From Pseudomonas sp. FP2196 (GTDB taxonomy: Bacteria; Pseudomonadota; Gammaproteobacteria; Pseudomonadales; Pseudomonadaceae), in the NCBI RefSeq assembly GCF_030687715.1, contig NZ_CP117445.1:1670501-1734500 (forward strand): a DNA stretch of 64,000 nucleotides, given 5' to 3'. Numbering within the stretch: position 1 is the first letter of the stretch; the number at the start of each line of letters is the position of its first letter. Of the stretch, positions 8,514-17,619 are shown one piece after another. The notes under the pieces are model-generated. The model was given only the letters and a program-made list of their open reading frames with translations. It had not been told where the DNA came from and did not search any database. The position numbers and the translations under genes were made by a program.

Positions 8514-10703
8514 TCAAAAGGTTTGGCCCAGATTCAAATACACAGCCTGCTCATTCGCATCATTCAACCCATAACTGAAATTCAACGGCCCCAGTGGTGT
8601 ATCGAAGCCAATAAACACGCTGGCCGCATTGATGTAGCCACTGTCGAATTCATTGTCGTTGTTCCAAGCTCGCCCACGTTCCAGCGAGGCGCCAGCGTAA
8701 AGCGGGAAATCCAGCGGCAGATATGAACGCGGTGTCAGCCGACGGTAATACACCGCCCGCATCAAACTGACGTTCTGCCCGGAAATCGCGTCCTCACGAA
8801 AGCCTGACAACTGCCGAGCGCCGCCGAGCAGGAAGCTCGACGTCACCACATTGGTGTCGTCGAGTGTGCGGCCATAGCGTCCCCCCAGAATCAGCGTGTC
8901 CGGGCCGTGGCTCATGGCTTTGTCGAGTTTGAATTCCCATTGTCGGTAGCGTGTGTCTGAACCCAGGCTCGGTTCAAATTGCAGTAAGGTCAGGCTGACG
9001 TCCTTGCCTTCGTGCGGGTAGTAAACGTTGTCCAGCGAGTCGTAGGAATATTTCAACGAATAGAAGCCTTCGTTGAAGTTTTCGCTGGGCAGATCCTGAT
9101 CGCCAATACGCACGTCGGCCTTGCCCCAGGCTTCACCGACACCGAAACGCACTTCGCCGTTGTTGCCGATCTGCCGACCGACATTCAAGGCCATTCCGTA
9201 GCGCTCGACCCGGTATTGGGCGATCGGATCATTGTCGAGCACTGCATCGACGTTCTGTGCCTCAAACACTACCGAGGGCGCGATGAAGTAGCGAGAGCCG
9301 ACGTCCAGTGGCTGATAGAACTCGCTGTACAGCTCCTGTTTTTCGCCGATCTGCGCGCGGGTCAGCCATTCCGCCCCAAGGCGGTTGATGCCGTTGATAC
9401 GGTAGCTGGCGCCAAGGTTGAAGGCGCTGGCGCCGCGCATGTCGTCCGACAGGTTGAGGCCGACCCGCAGGTAGTCGGTGCCGCTGCGCTTGCCCCGGGC
9501 GCTGATCACCAACGTGTGATCCTGACCTTTGTGCACTACTCGGTATTGCACTTGTTCGAAGTAATCGAGGCCGTACAAGGTGCCCATGTCGGAATGCAGT
9601 CGGCCCAGATCCAGCGGCTCGCCGATGTGCTGACGGATGTAGTAACGGATCACATCGTCGTCGACTTTCGAGTCATTCTCGACCTTGATCGCGGTGATGA
9701 TCGGCGTGCGTTGGCCGGGTGCGCGCGCGGCGTTGAGTTGGGCATCCTGAGAAACCACCGGTTTGAGCCGTGCCAGGCGGGCATCGAGGATTTTGGTGGC
9801 GCGGTAACCGGCATCTATCATTTCTTGGGCACGGCCGAAATCAGTGACGCCGAAACTCGCCAGCGCCGGTTGGATCAGCACGTCTGTCGGTTTCAGCGCG
9901 GCCAGTTGCTCCTCGGAGTTGCGCCGGGTCATCAGGGTGATCGACTGGTTAAGTACATCAACCACGGTGGTCAGTTGCTTGCGGTTGCGCAGCGGTGTGC
10001 CGATGTCGACGACAATGGCGATATCGACGCCCATTTGCCGCGCGACATCGAGTGGGATGTTGTCAGTCATGCCGCCGTCCACCAGCAGCCGGCCATCGAG
10101 TTCGACCGGGGCGAACACCGCCGGGATCGACATGCTGGCGCGGATCACCTGGGGCAGGTGGCCTTTGCGGAACACCACTTTTTCGCCGTTGGCGATGTCG
10201 GTGGCCACGGCGCGGAACGGGATCGGCAGTTTGTCGAAATCCCGGGTGTCGCTGGTGTGCGCCAGAAGGCTTTCGAGCAGCAGCGCCAGATTCTGACCCT
10301 GAATCACCCCCAGCGGCAGGCCGAGGCTGCCGTCGTCGCGAAAGCTCAGTTTCTGTTTCACCAGAAAATCGCGGTCATCCTGCTTGCGCCGGAACGGCAC
10401 GTCTTCCCGAGGCGGCGCATCGGACAACGCCTGTTGCCAGTCGATGCTCAGGGCGAGTTTTTCCAGTTCGTCGATCTTGTAGCCCGAGGCATACAGGCCG
10501 CCAACCACTGCGCCCATGCTGGTACCGGCAATCGCGTCGATCTTGACGCCTTGCTCCTCCAGCGCCTTGAGCACGCCGATGTGCGCCAACCCGCGAGCGG
10601 CACCACCGGACAGCACCAGGCCGACTTTCGGTCGCGGCGTTTCGCTGGCGAAAACGAACAGGGGAAGCAAACCAAGCAGCAGGCAGAACAGCAGACGGCG
10701 CAT
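8514..10703 (-). CDS. plpD: Patatin-like phospholipase with POTRA and beta-barrel (PlpD type, type Vd autotransporter)
   Basis: 729-residue outer-membrane protein. A Sec signal peptide (residues 1-19) precedes a patatin domain with oxyanion loop GGAARG, nucleophile elbow GTSMG (~residue 62) and the catalytic DGG (~208). A POTRA domain (~325-400, beginning PIITAIKVEN) and a 16-strand-type barrel ending in YLNLGQTF follow. The terminal Phe is the usual BAM recognition residue. In Pseudomonas PlpD the lipase domain is secreted across the outer membrane through its own barrel and has phospholipase A1 activity. It is transcribed alone, with REP sequence downstream and the Rdx gene divergent upstream. 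Confidence 0.92.
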   Translation of the reverse strand: MRRLLFCLLLGLLPLFVFASETPRPKVGLVLSGGAARGLAHIGVLKALEEQGVKIDAIAGTSMGAVVGGLYASGYKIDELEKLALSIDWQQALSDAPPREDVPFRRKQDDRDFLVKQKLSFRDDGSLGLPLGVIQGQNLALLLESLLAHTSDTRDFDKLPIPFRAVATDIANGEKVVFRKGHLPQVIRASMSIPAVFAPVELDGRLLVDGGMTDNIPLDVARQMGVDIAIVVDIGTPLRNRKQLTTVVDVLNQSITLMTRRNSEEQLAALKPTDVLIQPALASFGVTDFGRAQEMIDAGYRATKILDARLARLKPVVSQDAQLNAARAPGQRTPIITAIKVENDSKVDDDVIRYYIRQHIGEPLDLGRLHSDMGTLYGLDYFEQVQYRVVHKGQDHTLVISARGKRSGTDYLRVGLNLSDDMRGASAFNLGASYRINGINRLGAEWLTRAQIGEKQELYSEFYQPLDVGSRYFIAPSVVFEAQNVDAVLDNDPIAQYRVERYGMALNVGRQIGNNGEVRFGVGEAWGKADVRIGDQDLPSENFNEGFYSLKYSYDSLDNVYYPHEGKDVSLTLLQFEPSLGSDTRYRQWEFKLDKAMSHGPDTLILGGRYGRTLDDTNVVTSSFLLGGARQLSGFREDAISGQNVSLMRAVYYRRLTPRSYLPLDFPLYAGASLERGRAWNNDNEFDSGYINAASVFIGFDTPLGPLNFSYGLNDANEQAVYLNLGQTF

Positions 10704-10774
10704 TGTGAGTCTCGGGGCAAGCGGTAAAGCCGGCTATTATAGCGGCGCCCTCTGTCTCAGGAGTTTCCGCGAAC

Positions 10775-11062
10775 ATGAACGTCGCAAAAGCAGAAGTTGT
10801 CATCACTTATTGCACCCAATGCCAGTGGCTCTTGCGCGCCGCGTGGCTGGCGCAGGAACTGCTCAGCACATTTGGCGATGATCTGGGCAAAGTGTCATTG
10901 GTGCCGGGTACCGGCGGGGTTTTCCACATTACGTGTGATGACGTGCAGATCTGGGAGCGCAAGGCCGATGGCGGTTTTCCCGAAGCCAAGGTGCTGAAAC
11001 AACGAGTGCGCGATCAGATCGATCCTGACCGCGACCTCGGCCACAACGACCGTACTCAGTGA
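10775..11062 (+). CDS. SelT/SelW/SelH (Rdx) family thioredoxin-like protein
   Basis: 95-residue protein with the Rdx-family redox motif CTQC (residues 13-16) at the end of the first strand, where eukaryotic SelW has Cys-x-x-Sec, and the family core GTGGVFHI and WERKADGGFPEAKVLKQ. It is presumably a small thiol oxidoreductase; the substrate is unknown. AGGAG precedes the ATG by 9 bases. Its 3' end overlaps the convergent EamA transporter gene by 7 bases. Confidence 0.88.
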   Translation: MNVAKAEVVITYCTQCQWLLRAAWLAQELLSTFGDDLGKVSLVPGTGGVFHITCDDVQIWERKADGGFPEAKVLKQRVRDQIDPDRDLGHNDRTQ

Positions 11063-11949
11063 GAGGTTGCCTCGGCGGCGACGGTTTTTTTGTCGGTATG
11101 GCCGGACATCCGCGCTGACACCACGATGGCCACGATGATCAACGCGCCGCCGAGCAGCATGCGCAGCGTCGGGTTCTCGTCGAACAGCAGCCAGGCGACG
11201 GTGATGCCGTAGACCGGCTCCATGGCGAACACCACCGCGGCGGTGCGCGCCTTGATCACCGCCAGGCTGGCGACGAACAGGCTGTGGGCGACGCCGGTGC
11301 AGAACACCCCGAGCAGGGCGATCCACAACCAGTCCAGCGCGCGCACTTCGCTCAGTTGCGGCGCCGCGACTGGCAGCAGACACAGCGCCACCACCACGTT
11401 TTGACACAACGCCGCCTGCACCGCCGGGATGCGTCCGGAGCTGGCGCGGTTGGTCAGCGACAGCAGGGAAAACAACAGCCCGGACAGCACCGCCCAGAGC
11501 AGACCGACCGTCGAGCCGCTGGCCAGGTCGAACGCCGGGGTCACCAGCACCAGACCGACGCTCACCAACACCACCAGCACGATTTCATTGGCGCGGATCC
11601 GTTCGCGGAAGATCAGCCCTTCCAGAATCACCGTGAAGGCGGGGAAACTGGCGAAACCCAAGGTCGCGATCGCCACACCCGCGACCTTCACTGCAATGAA
11701 AAAACTCACCCAGTGCCCGGCCAGCAGCACGCCGCTTAGGGCGAGGCGGCGCCAGTCCAAGGCCTGAAGTTTTTGCCAGCCGCTCTGGCTGGCGAAACGG
11801 GCGAAAAATGCCAAAGCGAGCACGGCGAAGGCGGCACGTCCGAAGACGATCACGGCGGGCGATGCTGCGGCGAGTTTGCCGAATACACCGGTCAGTCCGA
11901 ACATCAGAGCGCCGATATGCAGGGCGCCAAGGGCGGTACGCGGAGTCAT
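11056..11949 (-). CDS. EamA/DMT family transporter
   Basis: 297 residues with ten hydrophobic helices arranged as two EamA repeats (first starting LGALHIGALMFGLTGVFGKL, second near GLLWAVLSGLLFSLLSLTN). This is the drug/metabolite transporter superfamily, which exports amino acids or other small metabolites; the substrate cannot be deduced. I chose the ATG at 11949 because AAGGA lies 7 bases upstream; an ATG 24 bases further upstream has no clear ribosome site. A REP palindrome occupies the upstream region and the AraC regulator gene lies beyond it on the same strand. Confidence 0.87.
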   Translation of the reverse strand: MTPRTALGALHIGALMFGLTGVFGKLAAASPAVIVFGRAAFAVLALAFFARFASQSGWQKLQALDWRRLALSGVLLAGHWVSFFIAVKVAGVAIATLGFASFPAFTVILEGLIFRERIRANEIVLVVLVSVGLVLVTPAFDLASGSTVGLLWAVLSGLLFSLLSLTNRASSGRIPAVQAALCQNVVVALCLLPVAAPQLSEVRALDWLWIALLGVFCTGVAHSLFVASLAVIKARTAAVVFAMEPVYGITVAWLLFDENPTLRMLLGGALIIVAIVVSARMSGHTDKKTVAAEATSH

Positions 11950-11979
11950 TGCAATCCTTTTTTCAAACGCCAATTCAAA

Positions 11980-12060
11980 TGTAGGAGCTGCCGCAGGCTG
12001 CGATCTTTTGATTTTTTACGATCAAGATCAAAAGATCGCAGTCTGCGGCAACTCCTACAC
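11980..12060. repeat. REP-type palindrome, GTAGGAGCTGCCGCAGGCTGCGATC family
   Basis: TGTAGGAGCTGCCGCAGGCT at 11980 faces an inverse copy ending AGTCTGCGGCAACTCCTACA at 12059, separated by about 30 bases containing TTTTGATTTTTTACGATCAAG. Confidence 0.88.
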
Positions 12061-12097
12061 ATTGAACCGTGTAACGACGGACTTGTCTGTCGGCGGA

Positions 12098-12862
12098 CTA
12101 TCCGGTTTTGTTGTAGGAATCGCGCCGCAGTTTGCCGGGTGATGAACCAAACTCGCGTAGGACAGCGGCCGAGAAAGCGCTTTGCGAACTGTAGCCGACC
12201 CGACTGGCGATTTCGCCGATGGGCAGCGCGGTTTCACGCAGCAGGCACACAGCCTTGTGCAGCCGCCGACTGCGGATGTAATCCATCGGCGTCTGCCCGC
12301 ATTCGGCCATGAAACGCGCATGCAGGCGAGCGCTGGACAACCCGGCCACACGTGCCAGATCGGCGACTTGTAGCGGATACGCAGCGTATTGCTCGATGTG
12401 CGCATCCAGCGCCGCGTAGGGCAGGCGCCGGGCGGCCAGTTCGACCGGTTGTACATGATTCAGGCTCGCCAGCAACAGTACTGCTCCTTGCTGAGCAATC
12501 AACGGATCGTTGACCTGACTGTTCGCCAGCCAACTGACCAATTGGCTTTGCCCCGAATCCAGCGACAAGCGAGCAGGATTGTCGAGCAAGCGCCGGCTGG
12601 CCTCGGCATGGTCACCGAGTGAATCCGCGACCCATTGCCCATCGGGAATATCGAGCACCAGACAACGACTGCCTTGTGGACTGCCGCAGGCATGATGGGC
12701 GCCGGACGGGACGACCACGAAGCTCTGCTGGCGCACCTGACTGCCGCAACCCTCGACCTCGAAATCCAGCGCGCCGGACAAACCGAACACCAGTTGAGCA
12801 TGCTCGTGGCTGTGGACGATCAGGTCGTGGGTGTACTGACGCAGGGTGAGGATCGGTCGCAT
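12098..12862 (-). CDS. AraC family transcriptional regulator
   Basis: 254 residues: an N-terminal cupin-like sensing domain (HSHEHAQLVFGLSGALDFEV at ~residues 16-35) and a C-terminal AraC HTH pair (AGLSSARLHARFMAECGQTP and IGEIASRVGYSSQSAFSAAV). The ending FGSSPGKLRRD is the usual AraC signature. I chose the ATG at 12862, preceded by GGAGA at 8 bases; upstream in-frame starts lack a ribosome site. The regulon is unknown; the EamA gene downstream on the same strand is a natural candidate because AraC/cupin regulators often sit beside exporters. Confidence 0.88.
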   Translation of the reverse strand: MRPILTLRQYTHDLIVHSHEHAQLVFGLSGALDFEVEGCGSQVRQQSFVVVPSGAHHACGSPQGSRCLVLDIPDGQWVADSLGDHAEASRRLLDNPARLSLDSGQSQLVSWLANSQVNDPLIAQQGAVLLLASLNHVQPVELAARRLPYAALDAHIEQYAAYPLQVADLARVAGLSSARLHARFMAECGQTPMDYIRSRRLHKAVCLLRETALPIGEIASRVGYSSQSAFSAAVLREFGSSPGKLRRDSYNKTG

Positions 12863-12994
12863 AGCAAGTCTCCGGGCAGGCGGCCAGTCTACACCGACGC
12901 AGCCGGGATGCGCTGTCACAGGACTGACTTGTGACTGTCATGGTCGATTAACCGGACGGGCGCACTGTGGCGAAAACATCGCAGAGGGTTGCCC

Positions 12995-13810
12995 ATGACC
13001 AGCGCCGAGCTCGCCAAACCCAGCCGCAAACAAAGGGTGCGCACCTTGTGGATCTCCGACGTGCATCTGGGCACTCGGGATTGCCAGGCCGAACACTTGT
13101 CGCAATTTCTCAAGGGCTATCACGCCGACAAGATTTATCTGGTCGGCGACATCATCGACGGCTGGAAACTGCGTGGCGGCATGTACTGGCCGCAAGCGCA
13201 CACCAACGTGATTCGCCGCCTGCTGACCATGAGCAAGCGCGGCACCGAGGTTATCTACGTCACCGGCAACCACGATGAATTCCTGCGTCGTTATTCGAAG
13301 CTGATTCTGGGCAATATTCAGTTGGTCGATGAGGCGGTGCATGTCACGGCGGACGGCCGGCATCTGCTGGTGATTCACGGTGACCAGTTTGATGTGATCA
13401 CTCGATACCACCGCTGGCTGGCGTTCCTCGGCGACTCGGCCTACGAATTCACGCTGACGCTCAATCGCTGGCTGAACCATTGGCGCGCGCGCTATGGCTA
13501 CGGTTACTGGTCGTTGTCGGCGTACCTGAAACACAAGGTGAAAACCGCCGTCAGCTTCATCAGCGATTTTGAAGAAGCGATTGTCCATGAGTGTGTGAAG
13601 CGTGAATTGCATGGCGTGGTGTGCGGGCACATTCACCATGCCGAGATCCGCAAGGTCGGCGAGGTGGATTACCTCAATTGTGGCGATTGGGTGGAGTCGT
13701 GCACGGCGTTGATCGAGCATTGGGACGGCACGATCGAGTTGTATCGCCTGGCGGATGCGCAGGCGCGTGAGGCGGAGCTCAAAGCGGCCAAAGTCGCCGA
13801 ACTCGCTTAG
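12995..13810 (+). CDS. UDP-2,3-diacylglucosamine diphosphatase-like metallophosphoesterase (LpxH/LpxI-related)
   Basis: 271 residues of the calcineurin-like phosphoesterase fold. Metal ligands are visible as SDVHLG (~residues 23-28), GDIIDGW (~52-58), GNHDEF (~89-94), and the distal HGD (~124) and CGHIHH (~208-213). This larger, lipid-A-associated subfamily resembles LpxH but is longer (LpxH is ~240), so a different phosphoester substrate is possible. The ATG at 12995 follows GAGGG at 6 bases; a TTG six bases earlier is less likely. It is a single-gene unit followed by a REP element. Confidence 0.85.
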   Translation: MTSAELAKPSRKQRVRTLWISDVHLGTRDCQAEHLSQFLKGYHADKIYLVGDIIDGWKLRGGMYWPQAHTNVIRRLLTMSKRGTEVIYVTGNHDEFLRRYSKLILGNIQLVDEAVHVTADGRHLLVIHGDQFDVITRYHRWLAFLGDSAYEFTLTLNRWLNHWRARYGYGYWSLSAYLKHKVKTAVSFISDFEEAIVHECVKRELHGVVCGHIHHAEIRKVGEVDYLNCGDWVESCTALIEHWDGTIELYRLADAQAREAELKAAKVAELA

Positions 13811-13833
13811 TTCTCGAGTGGTTGATAGGGCCT

Positions 13834-13916
13834 TGTCGCGAGCAGGCTCACTCCTACAGTGAGCGAATTTCTTCAGGTGGAATACGATCAACTGTAGGAG
13901 TGAGCCTGCTCGCGAT
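13834..13916. repeat. REP-type inverted repeat, GGAGTGAGCCTGCTCGCG family
   Basis: TCGCGAGCAGGCTCACTCCTACAG and its inverse CTGTAGGAGTGAGCCTGCTCGCGA flank a ~35-base spacer between two convergent genes. Confidence 0.9.
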
Positions 13917-13936
13917 GAACCGCGCAGCGTTTCCCT

Positions 13937-14527
13937 TCACGCCGGGGCGTGTTCTTCCATGGCTGCCTTGTAAATCGAGTTTTTAGGCTGGGCAAACAGA
14001 CGCTGCATCATCGGCTCGAAAAAGCTCAGCGGCAGGGTGTCATAGGCCGGGTCAAACGCCGCTGCATCGTACTTGGCGCAAAACTCGGCAGTCGCCTGAA
14101 ACTGCGGATGGTCCTTGAATTGATCGCGCAGGTGTCGATCCATGCCCAAGTGATGGAAGAAGTAATAGCCCTGGAAGATCCCGTGCTTTTCTACCATCCA
14201 AAGGTTTTCGGCGCTGACGAACGGCTTGAGAATCGCCGCCGCAATGTCCGGATGGTTATACGAGCCCAAGGTGTCGCCGATGTCGTGCAATAGCGCGCAA
14301 ACCACGTATTCCTCGTCGCGCCCGTCACGCCAGGCGCGGGTCGCGGTTTGCAGGGAGTGGGTCAGGCGATCCACCGGGAAACCGCCGAAATCACCTTCAA
14401 GCAATTTCAGGTGGGTCATGATCCGCGACGGCAACTGTTTGGCGTAGGCACTGAAGTCCGCGGCGATGATCGCCCAGTCTTCCTGCGTACCGTCCTTCAT
14501 GTGGGTGAAGCGGGCATTGGCGTTCAT
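13937..14527 (-). CDS. HD-domain protein, possibly an HD mixed-valence diiron oxygenase
   Basis: 196 residues. Metal-ligand pattern: H in 'THSLQTATRAW' (~residue 57), HD in 'LLHDIGD' (~85-86), H in 'NHPD' (~94) and H in 'EKHGIFQGYYF' (~116). The order H...HD...H...H, the 'HSLQTA..A' helix and the length (~190) resemble PhnZ/myo-inositol-oxygenase-like HD proteins more than nucleotide phosphohydrolases. That functional reading is inference. It is followed on the same strand by nothing and preceded by the DUF962 gene 22 bases upstream, so the two may form an operon. Confidence 0.75.
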   Translation of the reverse strand: MNANARFTHMKDGTQEDWAIIAADFSAYAKQLPSRIMTHLKLLEGDFGGFPVDRLTHSLQTATRAWRDGRDEEYVVCALLHDIGDTLGSYNHPDIAAAILKPFVSAENLWMVEKHGIFQGYYFFHHLGMDRHLRDQFKDHPQFQATAEFCAKYDAAAFDPAYDTLPLSFFEPMMQRLFAQPKNSIYKAAMEEHAPA

Positions 14528-14549
14528 TGGCCATCCTCAATGTCGGTTT

Positions 14550-14861
14550 TCAGAAGGCCACGCGACCCAGAATCATGTCGCGGTACATGGCGAAATCTCC
14601 GAGCAAGCTGTACAGCGGATGCTGAAAAGTCGCCGGTCGATTCTTTTCAAAGAAGAAGTGCCCGACCCAGGCAAAGCTGTAACCGGCCAGCGGCAGGGCC
14701 AGCAACAGCAGCCAGGCACCCTTGGCGATGGTCAGCGCGAGAATAAAAATGACCAGTGTCGTGCCGATGAAATGCAGGCGACGACAAGTGCTATTGCTGT
14801 GTTCGCTGAGGTAATACGGGTAGAACTCAGCGAAGCTGTTGAAATGCTTGATGTTTTCCAC
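14550..14861 (-). CDS. DUF962 (Mpo1-like) small membrane protein
   Basis: 103 residues from a GTG start: NIKHFNSFAEFYPYYL, a conserved HSN..CRRLHFIG block, then two membrane helices (LVIFILALTIAKGAWLLLLA, LAGYSFAWVGHFFFEKN) and PATFQHPLYSLLGDF. This matches DUF962, the family of yeast Mpo1, a 2-hydroxy-fatty-acid dioxygenase; the histidines HEHSN/RRLH, GHFFFEKNRP and FQHP are the family's putative iron ligands. In-frame upstream ATG (14936) exists, but the family N-terminus begins at this GTG. It lies upstream of the HD-domain gene on the same strand. Confidence 0.78.
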   Translation of the reverse strand: MENIKHFNSFAEFYPYYLSEHSNSTCRRLHFIGTTLVIFILALTIAKGAWLLLLALPLAGYSFAWVGHFFFEKNRPATFQHPLYSLLGDFAMYRDMILGRVAF

Positions 14862-15025
14862 GACCGCGTTCTCTGTGGTTGTTGTTCTGGCGACGAGTTG
14901 TTCTGCGGGTAGCTTATTTGAGTCTAGAGTGATCATTGGCGTGGGCCAGTGACAATCGGCGCCACTTTAGTATCCTTCGCAAATCAGGCCGTAGCATGCG
15001 GCCCCTCATGTAAAAGAAAAACACC

Positions 15026-16087
15026 ATGAGCGAACGAACGACTTCTGCAAGCTGGGCGATGGGGATTGTCAAAGCATTGGAGATGGACGGCCTGGATTGC
15101 CGGGTTCTGTTCAAGCAGTTGGGGCTCGATTACGCGGCCCTGGATGATCCGGATGCGCGCTTCCCGCAAGACTCCATGACCCGACTCTGGCAACGGGCAG
15201 TCGAGCTGTCCGGCAACCCGGCAATCGGCCTGAACATGGGCAAAGTGGTGCGGCCAGCCTCGTTTCATGTTGCCGGTTACGCGCTGATGTCCAGCAATAC
15301 CCTGGCCGAAGGCTTTCAGCGACTGGTGCGCTATCAGCGCATCATTGCCGAAAGTGCCGACCTGAGTTTTCGTCTGCTGGAGGAAGGCTATGCGCTGATC
15401 CTGACCGTGCACGGCGATCACCTGCCGCCGACCCGGCAAAGTGCCGAAGCCTCGCTGGCGTGTGCGTTGGCCCTGTGTGGCTGGCTGAGCGGGCGCACGC
15501 TGCACCCGGTCAAGGTTCTGGTGCAGGGCGATGAACCGGATGATCTGCAACCCTACAAACAAGCCTTCCATGCGCCCCTGGTGTTCAACGCGCCGTATGA
15601 CGCGCTGATCTTCGAACGTGCCGACATGGAGGCGCCGCTGCCCACCGCCAACGAGGCGATGGCGCTGCTGCATGACCGGTTTGCCGGGGAATACCTGGCG
15701 CGGTTTTCCGAAAGTCGCGTGACCCACAAGGCCCGCCAGGTGCTCTGCCGTTTGCTGCCTCAGGGTGAACCCAAGCGCGATACCGTCGCACAGACCCTTC
15801 ACTTGTCGCAGCGCACTTTGCAGCGTCGGTTACAGGAGGAGGGCACGAGTTTTCAGCAATTGCTCGACGACACCCGCCGCGAACTGGCCGAACAGTATCT
15901 GGCGCAACCGAGCATGACCCTGCTGGAAATCGCCTATCTATTGGGTTTTGCCGATCCGAGCAATTTCTTCCGCGCGTTCCGTCGCTGGTTCGACACCACG
16001 CCCGGCGATTACCGGGCGCGGCTGTTGCAGGCGCCGAATGCGATCAGTGACGCCAAAAGGCCGGAATACACAGCACAAACACCGTGA
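15026..16087 (+). CDS. AraC family regulator with arabinose-binding-type N-terminal domain (OruR-like)
   Basis: 353 residues: an N-terminal PF12625-type ligand domain (~residues 20-210; 'FHVAGYALMSSNTLAEGFQRL') and a C-terminal AraC HTH (LHLSQRTLQRRLQEEGTSF, then LLEIAYLLGFADPSNFFRAF, ending TTPGDYRA). Relatives such as OruR and ArgR control amino-acid or fatty-acid catabolism in pseudomonads. The target here is unknown and no obvious catabolic gene adjoins it. Its last 44 bases overlap the convergent trkH gene. Confidence 0.88.
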   Translation: MSERTTSASWAMGIVKALEMDGLDCRVLFKQLGLDYAALDDPDARFPQDSMTRLWQRAVELSGNPAIGLNMGKVVRPASFHVAGYALMSSNTLAEGFQRLVRYQRIIAESADLSFRLLEEGYALILTVHGDHLPPTRQSAEASLACALALCGWLSGRTLHPVKVLVQGDEPDDLQPYKQAFHAPLVFNAPYDALIFERADMEAPLPTANEAMALLHDRFAGEYLARFSESRVTHKARQVLCRLLPQGEPKRDTVAQTLHLSQRTLQRRLQEEGTSFQQLLDDTRRELAEQYLAQPSMTLLEIAYLLGFADPSNFFRAFRRWFDTTPGDYRARLLQAPNAISDAKRPEYTAQTP

Positions 16088-17498
16088 TGATCTCCAGTCG
16101 GCCGAGCAGCATGCCGAACGACAAAATCCACTTCGCTGCATCCGGCAGGGTCGCGAAATTGCCCGCCGGGCCGATGGTTTCGCCAAGGCCTGGGCCGACA
16201 CCGGAAACAGTGCTGGCGGCGCCGGTCAGCGCGGTCATCCAGTCCACGCCCAACAGTGACAGCAGCAGGGCGATCACGCAGATGGTGATGGCGAAGAAGA
16301 ACGAGAAGGTCAAAATCGAGCGTACGATCTCCTCGTCGAGGCGGTGACCGTTGTACTTCTGCTTGATCACCGCGCGCGGGTGGATCAACTGGTTAAGGTT
16401 GGCCTTGAGCAGGATGTAGGCGACCTGGAACCGGAAGATCTTGATCCCGCCCGCCGTCGATCCAGAACAGCCACCGACAAAGCCCAGATAGAAAAACAGC
16501 ATCAGCGAGAAGTTGCCCCACAGGCTGTAGTCCCCAAGGGCAAAACCGGTGGTGGTCAGCACCGAAGTCACGTTCAGCGCCACATGGCGCAGAGCTTCGA
16601 GCCAATGCAGGTTGGTCGTCCACCAGTACCAGGTTCCGAGCACCAGCCACGTCACCAGCAACATCGCCAGCATGCCCTGCACCTGCTGATCCTTGATCAA
16701 CGCCTTGCGATTGCCACGCAATGTGGCCACGTACAGGGTAAACGGCAGGCTGCCGAGAATCATGACCACCACCGCCACCCAGTGCACTGCCGGTTGCGTC
16801 CACTTGGCCAGCGACTGGTCGGAGGTCGAAAAACCGCCTGTGGAAATGGCCGACATCGCGTGGTTGATCGCATCGAACAGGCTCATCCCGGCCCACCAGA
16901 ACGCCAGGCTGCCGAGGATGGTGATGCCGACATAAGCCGCCACGATCAGGCGCGCCACCATGTGCGAGCGCGGCATGACCTTTTCCGAGCGATCGGAGGA
17001 TTCGGTCTGGAACAGGCGCATGCCACCGATACGCAGTAGCGGCAGAATCGCCACCGCCATGCCGATAAAGCCGATACCGCCGATCCAGTGCAGCAACGAG
17101 CGCCACATCAAGATGCCGGGGGACATGTTATCCAGACCCGTGAGCACGGTCGAACCGGTGGCGGTGATGCCGGACATGCTTTCGAAGAACGAGTCGGTGT
17201 AGCTGATGTGCTGGGTCAGCAGAAACGGCAGCGCCGCGAAGATACACACCACCAGCCAACTGCTGACGGTCAGCAGGTACATGTCGCGGGGGCGCAGATG
17301 AATGTGTTCCGGGCGACCGGGAATCACCAGCGCGAGGCCGGCGACGAAGGTGATCATGCTCGCCCAGAGGAACGACGGCAGGTCGCTGGTGCGCTCGAAA
17401 ATCACCAGCGTGGCCATGGGCACGACCATGGCAACCGCCAGGGTGATCAGGAAGATGCCGATGATGAAACCAATGATCCGTAAGGTCGGCAACGCCAT
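16044..17498 (-). CDS. trkH: Potassium uptake protein TrkH
   Basis: 484-residue inner-membrane K+ transporter subunit with four pore-type repeats. Selectivity loops are visible near 'SGITATGSTVL' (~residues 108-118), 'AISTGGFSTSDQSL' (~216-229), 'VTTTGFALGDY' and 'AASTVSGVGPGLGE' (~440). It works with the NAD-binding TrkA subunit, encoded elsewhere. Length matches E. coli TrkH (483). The 3' end overlaps the convergent araC-type gene by 44 bases, which could allow antisense interference. Confidence 0.95.
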   Translation of the reverse strand: MALPTLRIIGFIIGIFLITLAVAMVVPMATLVIFERTSDLPSFLWASMITFVAGLALVIPGRPEHIHLRPRDMYLLTVSSWLVVCIFAALPFLLTQHISYTDSFFESMSGITATGSTVLTGLDNMSPGILMWRSLLHWIGGIGFIGMAVAILPLLRIGGMRLFQTESSDRSEKVMPRSHMVARLIVAAYVGITILGSLAFWWAGMSLFDAINHAMSAISTGGFSTSDQSLAKWTQPAVHWVAVVVMILGSLPFTLYVATLRGNRKALIKDQQVQGMLAMLLVTWLVLGTWYWWTTNLHWLEALRHVALNVTSVLTTTGFALGDYSLWGNFSLMLFFYLGFVGGCSGSTAGGIKIFRFQVAYILLKANLNQLIHPRAVIKQKYNGHRLDEEIVRSILTFSFFFAITICVIALLLSLLGVDWMTALTGAASTVSGVGPGLGETIGPAGNFATLPDAAKWILSFGMLLGRLEIITVFVLCIPAFWRH

Positions 17499-17619
17499 GA
17501 AGTCCGCTCGGGCTGATGTGGGAAGGGCGCCATTCTACCTATGGGGTAGGGCATGTAAACCGGCATCCCTTTGACAGATACAGCTAGAATAGCCGCACAT
17601 TTTTCTCAGGAGGTGGCCG

